The notes: generated by a model not told the origin, from the sequence alone. A stretch of 64,000 nt of DNA from Roridomyces roridus (GCA_029378245.1 JARKIF010000124.1:1-64000), one strand, 5' to 3'. Counted from the stretch's first letter, positions 21,791-34,876 are shown. A program made the numbers and translations.

Positions 21791-24234
21791 TCAAGAGGTG
21801 CCGATTCCTGGAGGCTGGAGGAGAGATAGCCTATTGCTATCCAAACATGAGCATTTCTGGGCTTCAGAAGTCAGACGAAACCTGCACGCGCCGCGAAGTT
21901 TGAACGTTTCGGAGTCGGGTTTCCTGCGTCAAGTCTGCGCCGTGCGGGATTGTCATATGCAGGCACAATACTTATGTAGATCCAAGAGGTCTCCTCAAGT
22001 CAAGTCTTGGAAACAGAGAAACTCCCAGAGGATTGGCCCGAAGTGCTTCAGCTTGATGAGTGTCGGGTACAGAGTCATCACGGATCAAAAAGCGCCGTCA
22101 CTGCCGCCACAGTCCTCTCAGTCGCAAGCCCTCGCAAGCCTCAACGCCGTGGTGAATGCGAAAAGCAAAGCTTCCGGTGGGTTCCCGCATTTGTCACACC
22201 AAGTCCTGGGCTCACCATGTCGACATGTCGTTGCAGCCGCGGCTGTCATTTTCTCCGGATTTCATTTTCCATGTGGCCAGTGTCGACGTACCCATCCAAT
22301 GGCTCATCCCCTGTGCCACACCCACGAGGACACCCTGAAGACAGGCTCGACTATCTGTCTCCGACGGGCTGTCACTATCTCCCAATGTCGACAACTCAAG
22401 CCATGCTATGACCCACACCCTCTGCGGCGCGTATGACGCCTTCGTAGGGTCCCAATGGTTCGCACTTCCATGTCCGACGACCCTTCGGAATCTCACTCGC
22501 ATCATTCAGATTTCATGGCTCGACACAGCTCACGCACAAGAAGACGCCGCGCAAGATCCATTGAATCCACACCAAGATGAGGGGACCGGAGGCATTGAGC
22601 TGGAGCAGGTAACGACGTACGTGTGTCCACTGCTGGCTTGCCCCGCGTCTGTTTATGAATCGTCCACCAGCTCGAGACGGAGACACTCAAAACAGCTCTG
22701 GAGTACTATCTCGCCACTACCCCGCTCAGCGCGTCCCTCCTCGCCTCAGCTCACGCCTATTGGCGCCGATGTCCCGCTTCGCTACACACGACGACTCTCC
22801 TTCGGAGACGCAGATTCCCGTCCGCCTCCTCCACGCGATATCGTAACTGGCAACCAAGTGGAGTCGGGCAAGATTCCCCGGCCCCCTCGGATGTCCTCGC
22901 ATCTGACCATCGCGCCGCGGGCAAGATCTTCCGCGGGCACACCATGGACGCCAAGTCGAGGCTGAAAAGCTTGGAGAAGCGGAAAACAAAGTCTGGGACC
23001 TTCGGGGCACGCAGGTTCAGAACCACCAGAGCTGACGTAACCGCCTCCGTTGCGTTGCACCCATCACCATCCCGAAGACCCCAGCAGTCGCCTCTGGTGC
23101 AGCATACTCTGCCCGCCGTTGCCCTCGTCCGACGTCCTTTTTTGTGGTCCGTCCGGTCTCGCTCCTCGACCGACACGTCTCCCTAGCCACGCTAGACCAA
23201 GACCCGATCAAGCATCCCCTGGGCACCACGCGCTTTCCGCCAGTGCTGGGAGTAACAGTGGCGCAGCTGCACCCATCTAATCGCTCGCGCGCCGGATATA
23301 TCCCCTCGTGCTAGTCTGTCGACGACGACGTGCGTGTGGTCCCAGCAGCACTCGAGCGCCAGCGTACTATGTCTCCGCTCTTACGGCCGCCGACGCCTAG
23401 TACGCCGCTGAATATGATTCAGGGGTCTGTGTTTTCTCCCGTCCTCCTCGATCTTGGCTGATAGCGTCTGCAGATTTCTCGCTATCCATCGACAGCCGTG
23501 TATCCGCAACCCTGTGGGGGCGGCCGCGGCCGTTTCTCTTGTATCAGACCAACGACATGGTCCTCCACGACGTCGTCCTCATCTCTTTCGACCCTGGGGA
23601 CGACTTACATGTCGCTTGTGTAATCTGAGCAATTGAATACAATGTCTGCTTGATATTCGAGGGTTACACCTACATTATGCCGGATGCATCCGTCTCGCAG
23701 CTTGCACCGAGCTTGATACGCCGAGGCGCCGGAAGGGATGTGTGGCATGCCGCATCTTGTCCCATCGGTGGGATGTGCTGCATGGCGATATGTGCTGTAT
23801 CTCTAAGCGAAGCTTCCCTGATGCTCTCCCTCCCGCTTGCCGCGCTCCACGCGCAAGTAGCGCTACTCGAACGTCTTCGAGATCACCATGGACACCCTCC
23901 TTCCGGATCCCTCCTCTCTGCTTCCCTCGTTTTTGGCGGGCAAGTTCCACTACACCACGGCCGCCTCGCCGGTGATCACACTCTTCCTCTCCGGGTTCAT
24001 CCTGTACTATGGCCCGGTCGAGAAGGGTCGAGATCATATCCCACCGCATCGTTCCCGTGTCCGTGCGGCGTGTAGTCCCTTTGACAGACCCTCGAGTCTC
24101 GACACTCCGTATGCGGCGTGGATGATTAGGTGGAATGCTCCGATGCTAGTATCCCGTACTCGGATGGTACTCTTTAACCTCTCTCGTTTACTTGTCGCCA
24201 GCTCCGTCTTGTACAGTTTTTTCGTTGCAAAATT
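21791..24234. other. 2.4 kb with no recognisable gene
   Basis: Open frames exist on both strands but none shows a known motif or consistent exon structure. A possible short membrane-anchored start lies at 23888 (MDTLLPDPSSLLPSFLAG followed by a hydrophobic stretch ITLFLSGFILYYG). I cannot name it. Confidence 0.4.
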
Positions 24235-24236
24235 TA

Positions 24237-25301
24237 CAGCAGTTCCTGCAAATAATGTCAATCACCATTTTTTTTTCGCGTGTTACCAAAAAAGGCAATT
24301 TAGCCTTCTTGCTTGTCGTCTCGAGTCTTCTCTGTCTCCCACCACTCAAATCGGCGCACAGGAGCCTCTGTGAGGCCTTCGGGTGTCTTAGAGGCATGTC
24401 GCCGCCGTTCTACCGCTGAGACGGGTGCCACGGGCCTCAATTACACCGTAATCGTACCTCGCTTTCGCACCGGTATCCTGGCCCCACACCCACCATCGGC
24501 CTCATCCAAGACTATGTGAAGACCCAGAGAAGCCGTAGGACAACGGGAGATGGAAATTATCCAGGGATCGTGTCGAATCGAGCATTGACCGTCAGGTGTG
24601 TATCCTACGCGCCTGGTCCTCGGCCGCAGCTCAATGTCCTATCGGCCATTCCCATTCTGCACAAGCCCGTGCCGCTCTCAACCACGGACTACTCCATACT
24701 ATGATACTATGCATACTCAAGGCTCGGCGGGCTTCGACGAATCAGACGACATCGGACAGCAGGCTGGCGCGCAGTCTTGCGTGCGCACGGACCTGGGATT
24801 CTCAGCATCCCTGACGCCCTGCCTCCTGCCGCCGGGCGCGTTACCATCCTGCAACCCGCGGGCCACGCTGCGAGAGGCGAGCGCAAGGCGGGGTTTGCTT
24901 GGCCTGCACCTCACCTTCCGACTCCTTCGTCCCTCACTGCCTCACTTCGACCCATGTGACGATGTCTTTTGTGCAGTGGCCGGTGGCGTCGTCCTTTCAG
25001 GGTTCCTGCTCAGCGCTTGTGAGAGCCCAACGCTGCAGGGATTGCGGGAGTGGACTTGCAGGGGAGTAGTCGGGGACGCGAGGGCGGCCGATCTTTGCAC
25101 GATAATTCCACTGTAGATGACTCTTTCATACGCATTGAATCTACTCTATATAACTCATATTCACTTGAAATGACCTCCTTTTGAGTACCGCGAGCCTTGC
25201 GAGGGCAAGAGACACGAGACAAAGGGGAGTTACACAAAATTTCCATTTTGCGAAGACGCGAAAAAAAAAATGGTGATTGACATTATTTACAGGAACTGCT
25301 G
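24237..25301. mobile_element. TA-flanked inverted-repeat element (Tc1/mariner-like MITE)
   Basis: The left end starts CAGCAGTTCCTGCAAATAA at 24237 and continues through AATGTCAATCACC and a T-run to CGCGT. The right end is its inverse, ending at 25301, with one substitution and one T-run length difference over about 45 bp. TA flanks both sides (24235-24236 and 25302-25303). No transposase is seen inside. Confidence 0.75.
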
Positions 25302-25499
25302 TAATCATTCCCGATTTGGAATTTCCTTGGATCATGAGAAAGTTTGATTTGTGCCTGCACGCTGGCATCCTCGTTGCTTCCTACCATCACCTTTCGGAGT
25401 TCTCTGCTTGTTGTGAGCAGCGCTCTTTGCTTTCCCGCTCCGTAGGATGACAATATGCAGATCAGCTTCATGATGTCTGACACTCACCGACTAGGGAGA

Positions 25500-28400
25500 G
25501 GTGGGAATGTGAATGTCTATGGTGTGTCAAATGTGAAAGAGTGGGATCCTAATGGATCATAATCTGTGTCTATAGGTGGCCCAGGGGGCACTGGTGGAGC
25601 AGGAAATGACATGGGGGGTACTGGTGGTGCTGGAGGGAACCCCGTTGTCAATGTGTAAGCTTTTTTTTGGCATCATTGCGGTAAAGTTGATTAATCATTG
25701 TGTGATAGCAGTATCCAAGGGTTAATCATATTTTCTCTCAGCATAGATCTTGGTCTCATCTTTGTATAGATCCAATGATGATCTGTACAAGTGGTTGGGA
25801 AATCCTCCCAATACACAGGACAGACAGCATCAGCTGCAAGAGTTGCGCTACAAGGATACTGGGACTTGGCTGCTTCAGCATGATCAGCTCATTAGTTGGA
25901 CCAAGACACCAGGCAGTTTGTGGATCCAGGGAATTTGTATGTTGGCCTGATTTTAGTCCATTTCATATCTGATCAATTTTTCAGCTGGAACTGGGAAAAG
26001 TGTACTCAGGTATTTGACCATTGCAAGGCACTATCTCTGCTGACATGAACAGCTCAACGCTCATTGACGAACTTGTCAAGAATGGCAACAAAGTTGCATA
26101 TTTCTTTTTTGACTTTCGGAATGACAGACAGAGCCTGAACATTATGTTGCGCTCAATTGTCTGGCAGCTCTCCGAGATGTCACCCACTCCATGTGGGACT
26201 CTTTCAACATTTCATGAAACACTGGGAAATGGAAAAATACAGCCACAGGTTAAAGATCTCCAAAAACTACTTGAGGGTTTGATTGGGGAACTAGGACAGG
26301 TGTACATTGTTCTGGATGGACTGGATGAATGCCAAAAGAATGATTGGACAGTTCTTGTTGAATTTGTGGACAGGCTCTCTTCCACAGAGGGCCTACATCT
26401 GCTGTTCACAAGTCAGCCTGTCCAGCAATTCCAAACTGGGTTCCAGGGCATTCCTTTGATCCAGCTGCATGCATCAATCTTAAATGAAGACATCAGATCC
26501 TTGGTTCACAGCAAGATTTTGGCAATGTCCAGTGACTCTAAGCATGCCCAAACAGTCACCAATCAAATTGTGAAACAGAGCAATGGAATGTGAGTCCGAT
26601 TTACGTAAAGCCTCAGCCTAAACTAAGCATGCATGCAGGTTCCGCATGGCAGCTTGCTTCATCATTGAGCTAGGTCATTGTCATTGGGAGGATGAATGGG
26701 ATGAGATCCTTGGAGTTCTGCCAGCTGATCTCTTCAGCATCTACAGCCGTTTCCTAAAACGTGCAAAGGAGGAGCCAAGACTGCCATCTGTTTTCATTCA
26801 AGCAATACTTCGGTGGCTTGTGTTTTCACGGAGAGAGCTATCACCAGAGGAGCTTGCAGATGCTCTTGCTTTTCGCTTGGACCTGGCCAATTTTGACTTT
26901 TCCGATCTTAAGACATCAGTCTATCACCCTCAAAGACGGTCAGGTAACTCAAGACTTTTCAACATCCTTGACGGCCTCATTGTGATAAACACCAATGAAT
27001 ATCGCCGTGAATTAATCAGTTTTGCACACTCTTCTGTGCGAGACTATGTCCTTTCCCAAGAGTTTTATCAAGAGCATGCATCAATTTTTGATATCAGTAC
27101 AAGTATCTCACAAAAGTTCATCACACAAACTTGTGTCCGTTATCTGCTTGTGTTTTCGGAAAGAAATCATGTTATAACTCGGGATATTGAGGTCAAGTAC
27201 CCACTTGCAACATATGCTTCTCAACACTGGTTCAATCACTTGCAGTCCTGTGATGCAACATATCAGGAGCAGCTAATCCCAACAACAATGCATCTGCTTG
27301 AGGATGGAAGTAGCCAATACACTGTGTTGTGTAAATTACAGGAATATTACAGAAAGAGATGGAATGATGAGGAAATACCAGCAATATGTATGTGCACACA
27401 CATAGGATTTCAAAGAGGGGTGTTGGCTTTGCTTGTTGATAGGAAGGTGCCAGTTGATGTTATTGATGGGAATGGATTGACTCCGTTGCACCTTTCCTCC
27501 TCCAACGGCCACCTTGACATCACAAAACTGCTCATAGAACATGGGGCATCAGTCCATGTTGCTAGAAAGAATGGCCAGACTCCACTGCACCTTGCCTCCT
27601 CAAATGGCAACCTTTACATAGCCAAGTTACTTGTTGAACATGGGGCATCAACCAATGTTGCAGAAGAGAGTGGCTGGGGTCCGCTGCATCTTGCTTGTCT
27701 GTATGGCTGGCTGGACATTGCAAAGCTGCTCATTGAACATGGTGCATTGGTTGATCAGGCGGGCAAGGATGGCCAGAGTCCAGTGCATCTTGCTTCCCTG
27801 TCTCACCACCTGGACATTGCAAAGCTGCTCATAGATCATGGGGCATCAGTCAATATTGTTGACGGGAATGGCCAGACTCTGCTGCATCTTGCCTCTCTGT
27901 ATGGCCGCCTGGATATTGCAAAGCTGCTGATAGAACATGGGGCATCAGTCAATGTGGCTGGGAAAGATGGCCAGAGTCCACTGCACCTTGCCTCCATGTA
28001 TGGCCATCTTGATGTCGCAAGGCTGCTCATTGAACATGGTGCATCAGTCAATTTTGCTGGAAAGAATATTTGGACTCCATTGCACTTTACCTCCTCAAAT
28101 GGCCACCTTGACATTGCCAAGCTGCTTGTTGAACATGGAGCACTGGTTAATGTTGTTAAGAAGAATAGCTTGACTCCGCTGCACCTTACCTCCTTCTACG
28201 GCCACCTTTGTATTGCCAAACCACTTGCTGAACGCAGAGCACAGGTTAATGTTACTGAGAAGCATAGCTGGACTCCACTGCAACTTGCCTCCTGTTACGG
28301 CCACCTTTACATTGCCAAACTGCTTGTTGAGCACGGAGCACTGGTTAATGTTGCTAAAGAGAATAACTGGACTGCACTACAACTTGGCTCTTGCTACGGC

Positions 28401-30788
28401 CACCTTGAAATTACAAAGCTGCTCATAGAACATGGGGCATTGGTTAATTTTTCTGGAAATGATGGTTGGACCCCATTGCGCCTTGCCTCTGCAAATGACC
28501 ACCTTGACATTGCCAAGCTGCTCATAGAACATAGGGCATTGGTCAATTTTGCTGGACATGATGGGTGGACCCCTTTGCACCTTGCCTCCTCAAATGGCCA
28601 CCTTGACATTGCCAAGCTGCTTGTTGAACATGGAGCACTGGTTAATGTTGCTAAGGAGAATAGCTGGACTCCACTGCAACTTGCCTCCTGCTATGGCCAC
28701 CTTTGTATTGCCAAGCTGCTCATAGAACAGGGAGCATCAGTCAATGTTTCTGGAAAGAGTGGTCAGACCCCGCTGCACCTTGCGTCCTTGCACAACCAGC
28801 TTGACATTGCCAAGCTCCTTGTTGGACATGGGGCAACAGTTGATGCTATGGGGGAGAATGGCTGGACTCCGCTGCACTCTGCTTCCCAGTATGGCTGCCT
28901 GCATATTGCACAGCTGCTCATGGAACATAGTGCATCAGTTGATGTTCTGGAGGAAAACGGCTGGACTTCATTGCATCTTGCCTCCTCAAGTGGCCACCTT
29001 TACAGTACAAAGCTGCTTATAGAACATGGAGCTTCACTCGATGTTCCTAATAAGAATGGTCAGACTCCACTGCACCTTGCATCCTTGTACAACAAGATTG
29101 ACATTGCCAAGCTGCTTGTTGAACGTGGGGCATCAGTGGATGTTATAGAGAGGAATGGCTGGACTCCACTGCATCTCGCTTCCCAGTGTGGCTTCCTGCA
29201 TATTGCAAAGCTGCTTATAGAATATGGTGCATCAGTTGATACAACTGGAAAGCATGGCCAGAGTCCACTGCACTTTGCCTCCTCAAACAGTCACCTTGAC
29301 ATTGCAAAGCTGCTTGTTGAACATGGAGCATCAGTCAATGTTGAGGAGGATGGCCAGACTCTGCTGCACCTTTCCTCCCAGTATGGCCGTCTTGACATTG
29401 TGAAGGTGCTCATGGAACATGGTGTATCAGCTGATATGGTTGGAAAAGATGACCAGAGTCCATTGCACCTTGCCTCTAAGTATGGTCGTCTTGACATTGC
29501 AAGGCTGCTTATTGAACATGGTGCGTCAGTCAATGTTGCTCAGGAGGATGGCCAGACTCTGCTGCGCCTTGCTTCTGAGCGTGGCCACCTTGACCTTGGA
29601 AAGCTGCTGATAGAACATGGGGTGTCAGTCAATGGGCCTAGCTGGCATGGCCTGACTGTCCTACACTTGGCCTCCCAGTATGGCCACCTGGACATTGCCA
29701 AGCTGCTTGTTGAAAATGGGGCATCAATCAATGTTGCGGATGTCACTCCACTGCATATTGCCTCCTGTTATGGCTGCCATGACATTGCCAAGCTGCTCAT
29801 AGAATATGGTGCATTAGTCAATGTTACTAGCAAGAATGGTCAGACTCCGCTGCACCTTGCTTCCTTGCACAGCCAGCTTGCCATTGCCAAGCTGCTTGTT
29901 GAACATGGAGCATCAGTTGATGTTGTTGAGAAGAATGGCCAGACTCCATTGCACCTTGCCTCCTCAAAGGGCCACCTTGACATTGTAAAAGTGCTCATAG
30001 AACATGGGGCATCAGTGGATGTTGCGGAGGAGAATGGCTGGACTCCATTGCACCGTGCCTCACAGGATGGCCACCTTGACATTGCCAAGCTGCTTGTTGA
30101 ACACAACTCATCAGTTGATGTTGCTACAGAGGATGGTCGGACTGCACTGCACCTTGCCTCCTGGTCTCACCACCTGGACATTGCAAAGCTGCTAATAGAA
30201 CATGGGGCATCAGTCAATATTGCTGAGAGAAATGGCCAGACTCTGCTGCACCTTGCATCCCTGTATGGCCGCCTGGACATTGCAAAGCTGCTTCTTGAGC
30301 ATGGTGCATCAGTCAATGTTGCTGAGAAGGATGGCTGGACTCCATTGCACCTTGCCTGCTCAAATGGCCACCTTTACATTACAAAGCTGCTTATAGAACA
30401 TGGAGCATCACTCAATGTTCCTACAAAGAATGGTCAGACTCCACTGCACCTTGCATCCTTGCACAGCAAGCTTGAAATTGCCAAGCTGCTTGTTGAACAA
30501 GGGGCATCAACCAATGTTGCAGAAGAGGGTGGCTGGGGTCCGCTGCACCTTGCTTCACAGTATGGCTGTCTGCCTATTGCAAAGCTGCTCATAGAACATG
30601 GGGCATCAGTTGAGGCTGCAGATAAGGATGGCCAGACTCCGGTGCACCTTGCCTCTTCAAGCAGTCACCTGGACATTGCGAAGCTGCTCACAGAACATGG
30701 GACATCAGTCAATGTTGAAATCAGAGAGCACCTTCTAACTAGTGGGGATAGAAGCAGTCCTGGGACATCACAGTCCCAAAAAATCTGA
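25500..30788 (+). CDS. NACHT-ankyrin repeat protein (fungal NLR-like STAND)
   Basis: Exons inferred: to 25521, 25576-25654, 25770-25936, 25985 to about 26009, about 26028-26589, and 26639-30788. The N-terminal part has a glycine-rich stretch (GGPGGTGGAGND ... GGTGGAGG) typical of basidiomycete NLRs, then DDLYKWLGNPP and GTWLLQHDQLISW. Walker A is G-I-S-G-T-G-K-S across an intron, Walker B is VYIVLDGLDEC. After the NACHT come GMFRMAACFIIEL and a helical linker (ELSPEELADALAF, FAHSSVRDYVLS), then 33 ankyrin repeats to the C-terminus. Such proteins are thought to act as intracellular sensors in non-self recognition and cell death; the N-terminal effector domain is not identified here. The frame does not join cleanly between 26009 and 26028, so the copy may be impaired. 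The true start is unknown. Confidence 0.8.
27465..30712 (+). repeat. Tandem array of 33 ankyrin repeats (99-bp units)
   Basis: The consensus unit is NGQTPLHLASxxGHLDIAKLLIEHGASVNVxxK. All units are 33 residues except two: the unit ending VNVEE is 32 and the one after INVA is shortened. A degenerate unit precedes them (HIGFQRGVLALLVDRKVPVDV). Units are close enough to suggest recent amplification. Confidence 0.9.
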
Positions 30789-31302
30789 AAATTTCACTTT
30801 GAAATGCCCCTATCTACAGATAACATCTCCACCGGAACATTCTTCAATGCAGGTGTGTAAAACCAGTTGAGGTTATGTTTTTTGCATCTGGGGTTCAACT
30901 CTGTACTGTATGTATTTGCAATGTACTATAATATTACAATCCCGGGAATCGAAAGTCAATTATATGTACTCAAACACCATTCCCAAGTTGTCAACGACAG
31001 CGTCTAGGCCGGCTTGCCGGGTGATCAGATCAGACTGTTGGAACTTCAGAGGCTTCCAGATAAGCAGTGAACCCGTTGCAAACGCGCACCGAATACAAAA
31101 TGTGTCTACGGCTTATATACGGTAAGTATTCTATCTACAAATAGCAACTAATTCAGGACAAGGCACGACAGGAACATCGGACTCGTAAATACGACGGAGA
31201 GCGGGAGCAATGCGCGACATGGATCTCGAACCTCCAACACAGACGTGGAACAGCATGGGTGACACGGCCGGGTACGACGAGAAGGTTGACAAGCTCGAGA
31301 AC
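30789..31302. other. 3' flank of the NLR gene, no gene seen
   Basis: The beginning probably holds the 3' untranslated region of the NLR gene. The rest, up to the CACTG element, shows an open frame on the minus strand without recognisable motifs. Confidence 0.35.
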
Positions 31303-32629
31303 CACTGTGGACCCCGGAGGTAGTGAAATTCACTGGGTTTTTTCACCCCAAATGGACGAGAATTTCGCGCTTGAACTGAGTGAAATTCACTGCAAAAAGG
31401 CGAATTTCATGTTGAAATCTTTCACTAACAAAACACGTGTTTTCACTGCACTCGTTCACCCGATGTTTCGGTGAATTTCGCTTGATTTGAACTGGACTAT
31501 CACCTGGATTACAAGGGAAAATCTCGCACAAACTACTTAAAATTTCACTCCAAAAGTACAGTGAAAATTGTTTAAATTGAAGTGAATGTACAAGAAAGCT
31601 ACTGGTGCCGGGTCACGCAGCGCTACCCCCGCCTCGGAACCATCGGGGGTCAATTCGGGCAACGAGCCTTGGCGATCGAGAGCTTAACCACAGTTAATCA
31701 ATGTGTCATCAAGGGTCGGAAGGACGTACATGGAGGAAATGCGAAGGTGACTGGCTGGGAGAGTGCACTGACCAACAGTGAGATTACGGGAGAAAGAAAG
31801 GGTGAGTAGACGTACGAGGAGCTAGAGGCCACACCCACGGAACACGGTTTGGTTGCTATCCTCTTCGTCGTTGTCATGGCTGTCGGTGCCGGAGTTGGAT
31901 CGGCGGGCAGCAGCGAGAGCAGCTGTGGATACGTCACATGAATGTGAGGTCTGAAAGAGAATAGAAGCACTCACCACGGAGTTCCTGAACCAGCTCCGTG
32001 TCCCCCGGGCAATCGACGGTCAGACTCCAGAGAGTCCTCGTTTGAAGCTGCTTGAGGGCCTTCTGCCGTTTCTTCTGCAAAAGAGGTTGCGTCACCGTGG
32101 CCTTCGCATCTTGCGTATACTGGGAGCGAGCAGACACCTTGCGGTGCCTGCCACTGGGAGGGTGGGGTGTGTGTTTTCCTTGTCAGGACGGGTCATGGGG
32201 GAGAGAATGGAGAAGGCATTGTCGCGGAGATGGGCGTGAAGTGCAAAGAGGTGGAGCGATGTGATTGGTGTGACGCGGATCATAATGAAGTCATTCTGCT
32301 CCACATTCAATTGGCTCCACACCACCACTTGCCATCCTCGCCGTCCTCGCCAACCTCCTCGTCTAGGTAGCTTGCTCTCTGACGCCGCCCCACTACACAC
32401 AGCAATTGATTTGTAGTAGCAGACTTAATTAACATACATATACTGGCCAACTTTAAATATTTGGTGAATTTCACTCAGAAGGTATGGTGGATTTTCATTT
32501 CACCTGAGAACGGGGCGAACAGAAAATTTCACCCCATGCCGTGAAATTTTGGGTTCACCCAAAAAAAGAGTGAAATGCGAAGTTCACTGCGAGTCAGTGT
32601 GAAATTCACGTGCTCCGTTTTTCACAGTG
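31303..32629. mobile_element. CACTG-ended (CACTA/EnSpm-like) non-autonomous element, second copy
   Basis: Starts CACTGTGGACCCCGG and ends TTTTTCACAGTG, with a perfect 3-bp AAC duplication (31300-31302 and 32630-32632). Both ends contain many GTGAAATTCAC-type motifs. It aligns from end to end with the 6636-13238 copy once the two nested transposons of the latter are ignored. 1327 bp; no transposase. Confidence 0.9.
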
Positions 32630-32632
32630 AAC

Positions 32633-34354
32633 GTTGAGAGGAGACGAGTCGAGCACAACGAGACGAGTTGAGTCTCGGTGAATAGGTGAGTCGGGTTGTA
32701 ACTGTAATAGACAAGAACGTAACTTGTAAGCCAAAGTAGCGCTGGAGATAGATGAGATAGAATCTACATTACATGAGATTCTACCTAGGTATAAAAATAC
32801 TAAATCCCTCAGGAGTGTTCTCCTGTACGATCGGTCCCTGACCCTTAATTCCCCCTGGTCTGCTCCTGTCTCAATAGAGTACAGTGGAGCCTCTCCTGTG
32901 ACCCTATGGGTAACTCCTCCTTGGCACGATCACCCTACCATGCTGAGAGTTCTGTTGACATGTGTTGAGACCCTCGTCGGGTTCTAACACTGCGCGTCAG
33001 GTTCTGTGCTCAGAACCCCTCCTGGTGCCGGGCGTGTACGGTCACCCTCTCATCTGAGGAAGAGCTTCCTAAAGAAGTGTCTCCTCCCTATTCTGGTGGG
33101 TGACATCTTCCCCTCGTAGGAAGACTGTCGTGCGTGGACCGAACGTACATTGTTGATGTGATAACGGATCTCGTGATCCGGAACTGATGGCAGTGATCGG
33201 ATCACCGGATCAGTCGGCAAGCGCTGGTTTCATGATATAAGTCAAACACCCAGGCAGAAAACTGGGAAATGGGCTAGATGGGATTGCAATTGATTGTGCA
33301 AGGATCACAAGAAGGGCCTGCAGAAAATGCCCGGGGCAAAGTGGGCAGGGTGGCTAGTAAGCATGCATGGTGGGCAGCAAGCAGGGCAGGGAACAAGCAT
33401 GCAGGCGGAAGCACCGGCACATGTGAAGTGCCCATCAGCACTGATATACAGCATTTTTTCATTTGTATTCACAAGTGCTCATTGGTGCTAATACATTTTC
33501 TTTATTCTGCATTATTTTGTCCCGGAGTGGTGATGCCAAGCCTGCCGGCGGTTGTGGGCAATGGCACAGAGCACCACAACATTGTTTGATCCTTTGCTGT
33601 GATGCCAGGAGGCCGAGAAACCTGCCCAAATGCAGTAGGACGCTCATTGATGAGTTGCCCAGGCTTAACAACAATAACCCTTTCACTAGGGGCAAGTCAA
33701 GATTTGCGCACTGCACAAATGTTGCCCAAATTTTGTGTTTGCGCAAGGGGCTCCAAGGATAAGGAATTGCCTATTATAGGAGGGGGGTCCCTCCGAGGGC
33801 TGAAAAAAGAGTTTTGTACCAAATTTCTGCAGAACACCGGGAGGGCTCCGTTTGCATAGCTAGGCCATGGAATAGAGATGCCGACGTTCGGTTCAGAACC
33901 GATCCGCACATGTGCGGACGCCGAACCGAACCTCAATTCGGGTCCGGGGTTTGGCCATCTTTGATTTTTCCCGCACATGTGCGCACTGGTTTGAACCTCA
34001 ACATCTGAGGGCCCTGAAATCAATGTTTTTGGGTCGACTTTTCTTCGGCAAATGATCAACATTGACTTCTCAAATTGTTTTGCAGCACTGCTGGGTTTCC
34101 TTAGGATCTGCTGGCTACATCTTGCTTCAAGGATGTTTGTTTTAGTCCATTGGGATGTCTTGGTAGTCATTTAAGCTTTCAGTATCCCTGTTGGGGGCCT
34201 ATAATTGCAGAAATAGGCTGTCTTTGGGTGATCTGTTGATATGACTTGTATTTCTGCCCCCAATGTTGTATGAATACCCCAAATAGTTACATGCAGTAGT
34301 ATAGATGATTCTAATTCAATCCAGACAGAGGAAGCTGCCCTCAATGTGACCTGT
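32633..34354. other. Unassigned 1.7 kb
   Basis: No gene is recognised. 32960-32986 is an imperfect palindrome with LTR-like ends (TGTTGAGACCC ... GGGTTCTAACA), and a TATA-like AGGTATAAAAATA occurs at about 32787; this could be an LTR remnant but no partner or duplication was found. CCGCACATGTGCGG, a perfect palindrome, lies near 33905, with a partial repeat near 33970. Confidence 0.35.
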
Positions 34355-34359
34355 AGATG

Positions 34360-34871
34360 TGTTATATCCCGTTCCAACACCAACTCCGGTACTCAACTCC
34401 GGTCAGACGTCGGGATGCCTCCTGACATAGTAGCGCATCACGCGCTCCCCAGATCCATCCGGGTACTCGAGTTTTCACGCGATGAAGGTATCTGAGCGTT
34501 TCCCATCCGGACTTGGTATTCATCCAGGATATCCACTTGATCATTCCGTGCGGACTTAATCAGCCTATATCCACATAGCCGTATAAGTCCGCTTCCATTA
34601 CTGATCTGTGGTAATGACATATATCTCTACTTACTTGTATATAAGACTTTCCTTATTTGTATTCAACCTTAGTTGATAATTGACGTTCTTGACTACTCGT
34701 CTTGGCTGATTCCTACTCCTTTCCTTCCTATCAACATAGCAAGGCGTCTTAGACACCCTACTCCTCTGTGGTGCTCTTAGATTGCTCCTCCGGTCGACTC
34801 TATCCAACTCCGGTCACTACCGGAGTTCCGGTATCTACCCCGGACTTGTCCTTTGGAATCGGATCGTAACA
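34360..34871. repeat. Solo LTR of a retrotransposon
   Basis: The 512-bp unit begins TGTTATATCCCG and ends GGATCGTAACA. It is flanked by a perfect 5-bp duplication AGATG (34355-34359 and 34872-34876). An internal TATATAAGAC box is present near 34640. No internal retrotransposon genes adjoin it, so it is most likely the product of LTR-LTR recombination. It is unrelated to the gypsy LTRs at 49332 and 57856. Confidence 0.88.
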
Positions 34872-34876
34872 AGATG

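Noticed and set aside
21690..22436. 248-codon plus-strand open frame as a gene
   Set aside because: No motif, no start context, and it overlaps the broken 5' end of the MFS relic; likely chance.
22400..23280. A multi-exon gene containing LETETLKTALEYYLATTPLSA
   Set aside because: The stretch looks protein-like, but flanking exons and splice sites could not be joined into a supported model.
27336..30106. Minus-strand open frames across the ankyrin array as genes
   Set aside because: They are reverse-frame shadows of the 99-bp repeats and repeat with the same period.
27465..30712. CRISPR-like regular array
   Set aside because: The regular 99-bp period is coding ankyrin repeats; there are no short identical repeats with unique spacers.
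32960..32986. End of an LTR retrotransposon (TGTTGAGACCC...GGGTTCTAACA)
   Set aside because: No matching partner end or target duplication could be found; only an imperfect palindrome is certain.
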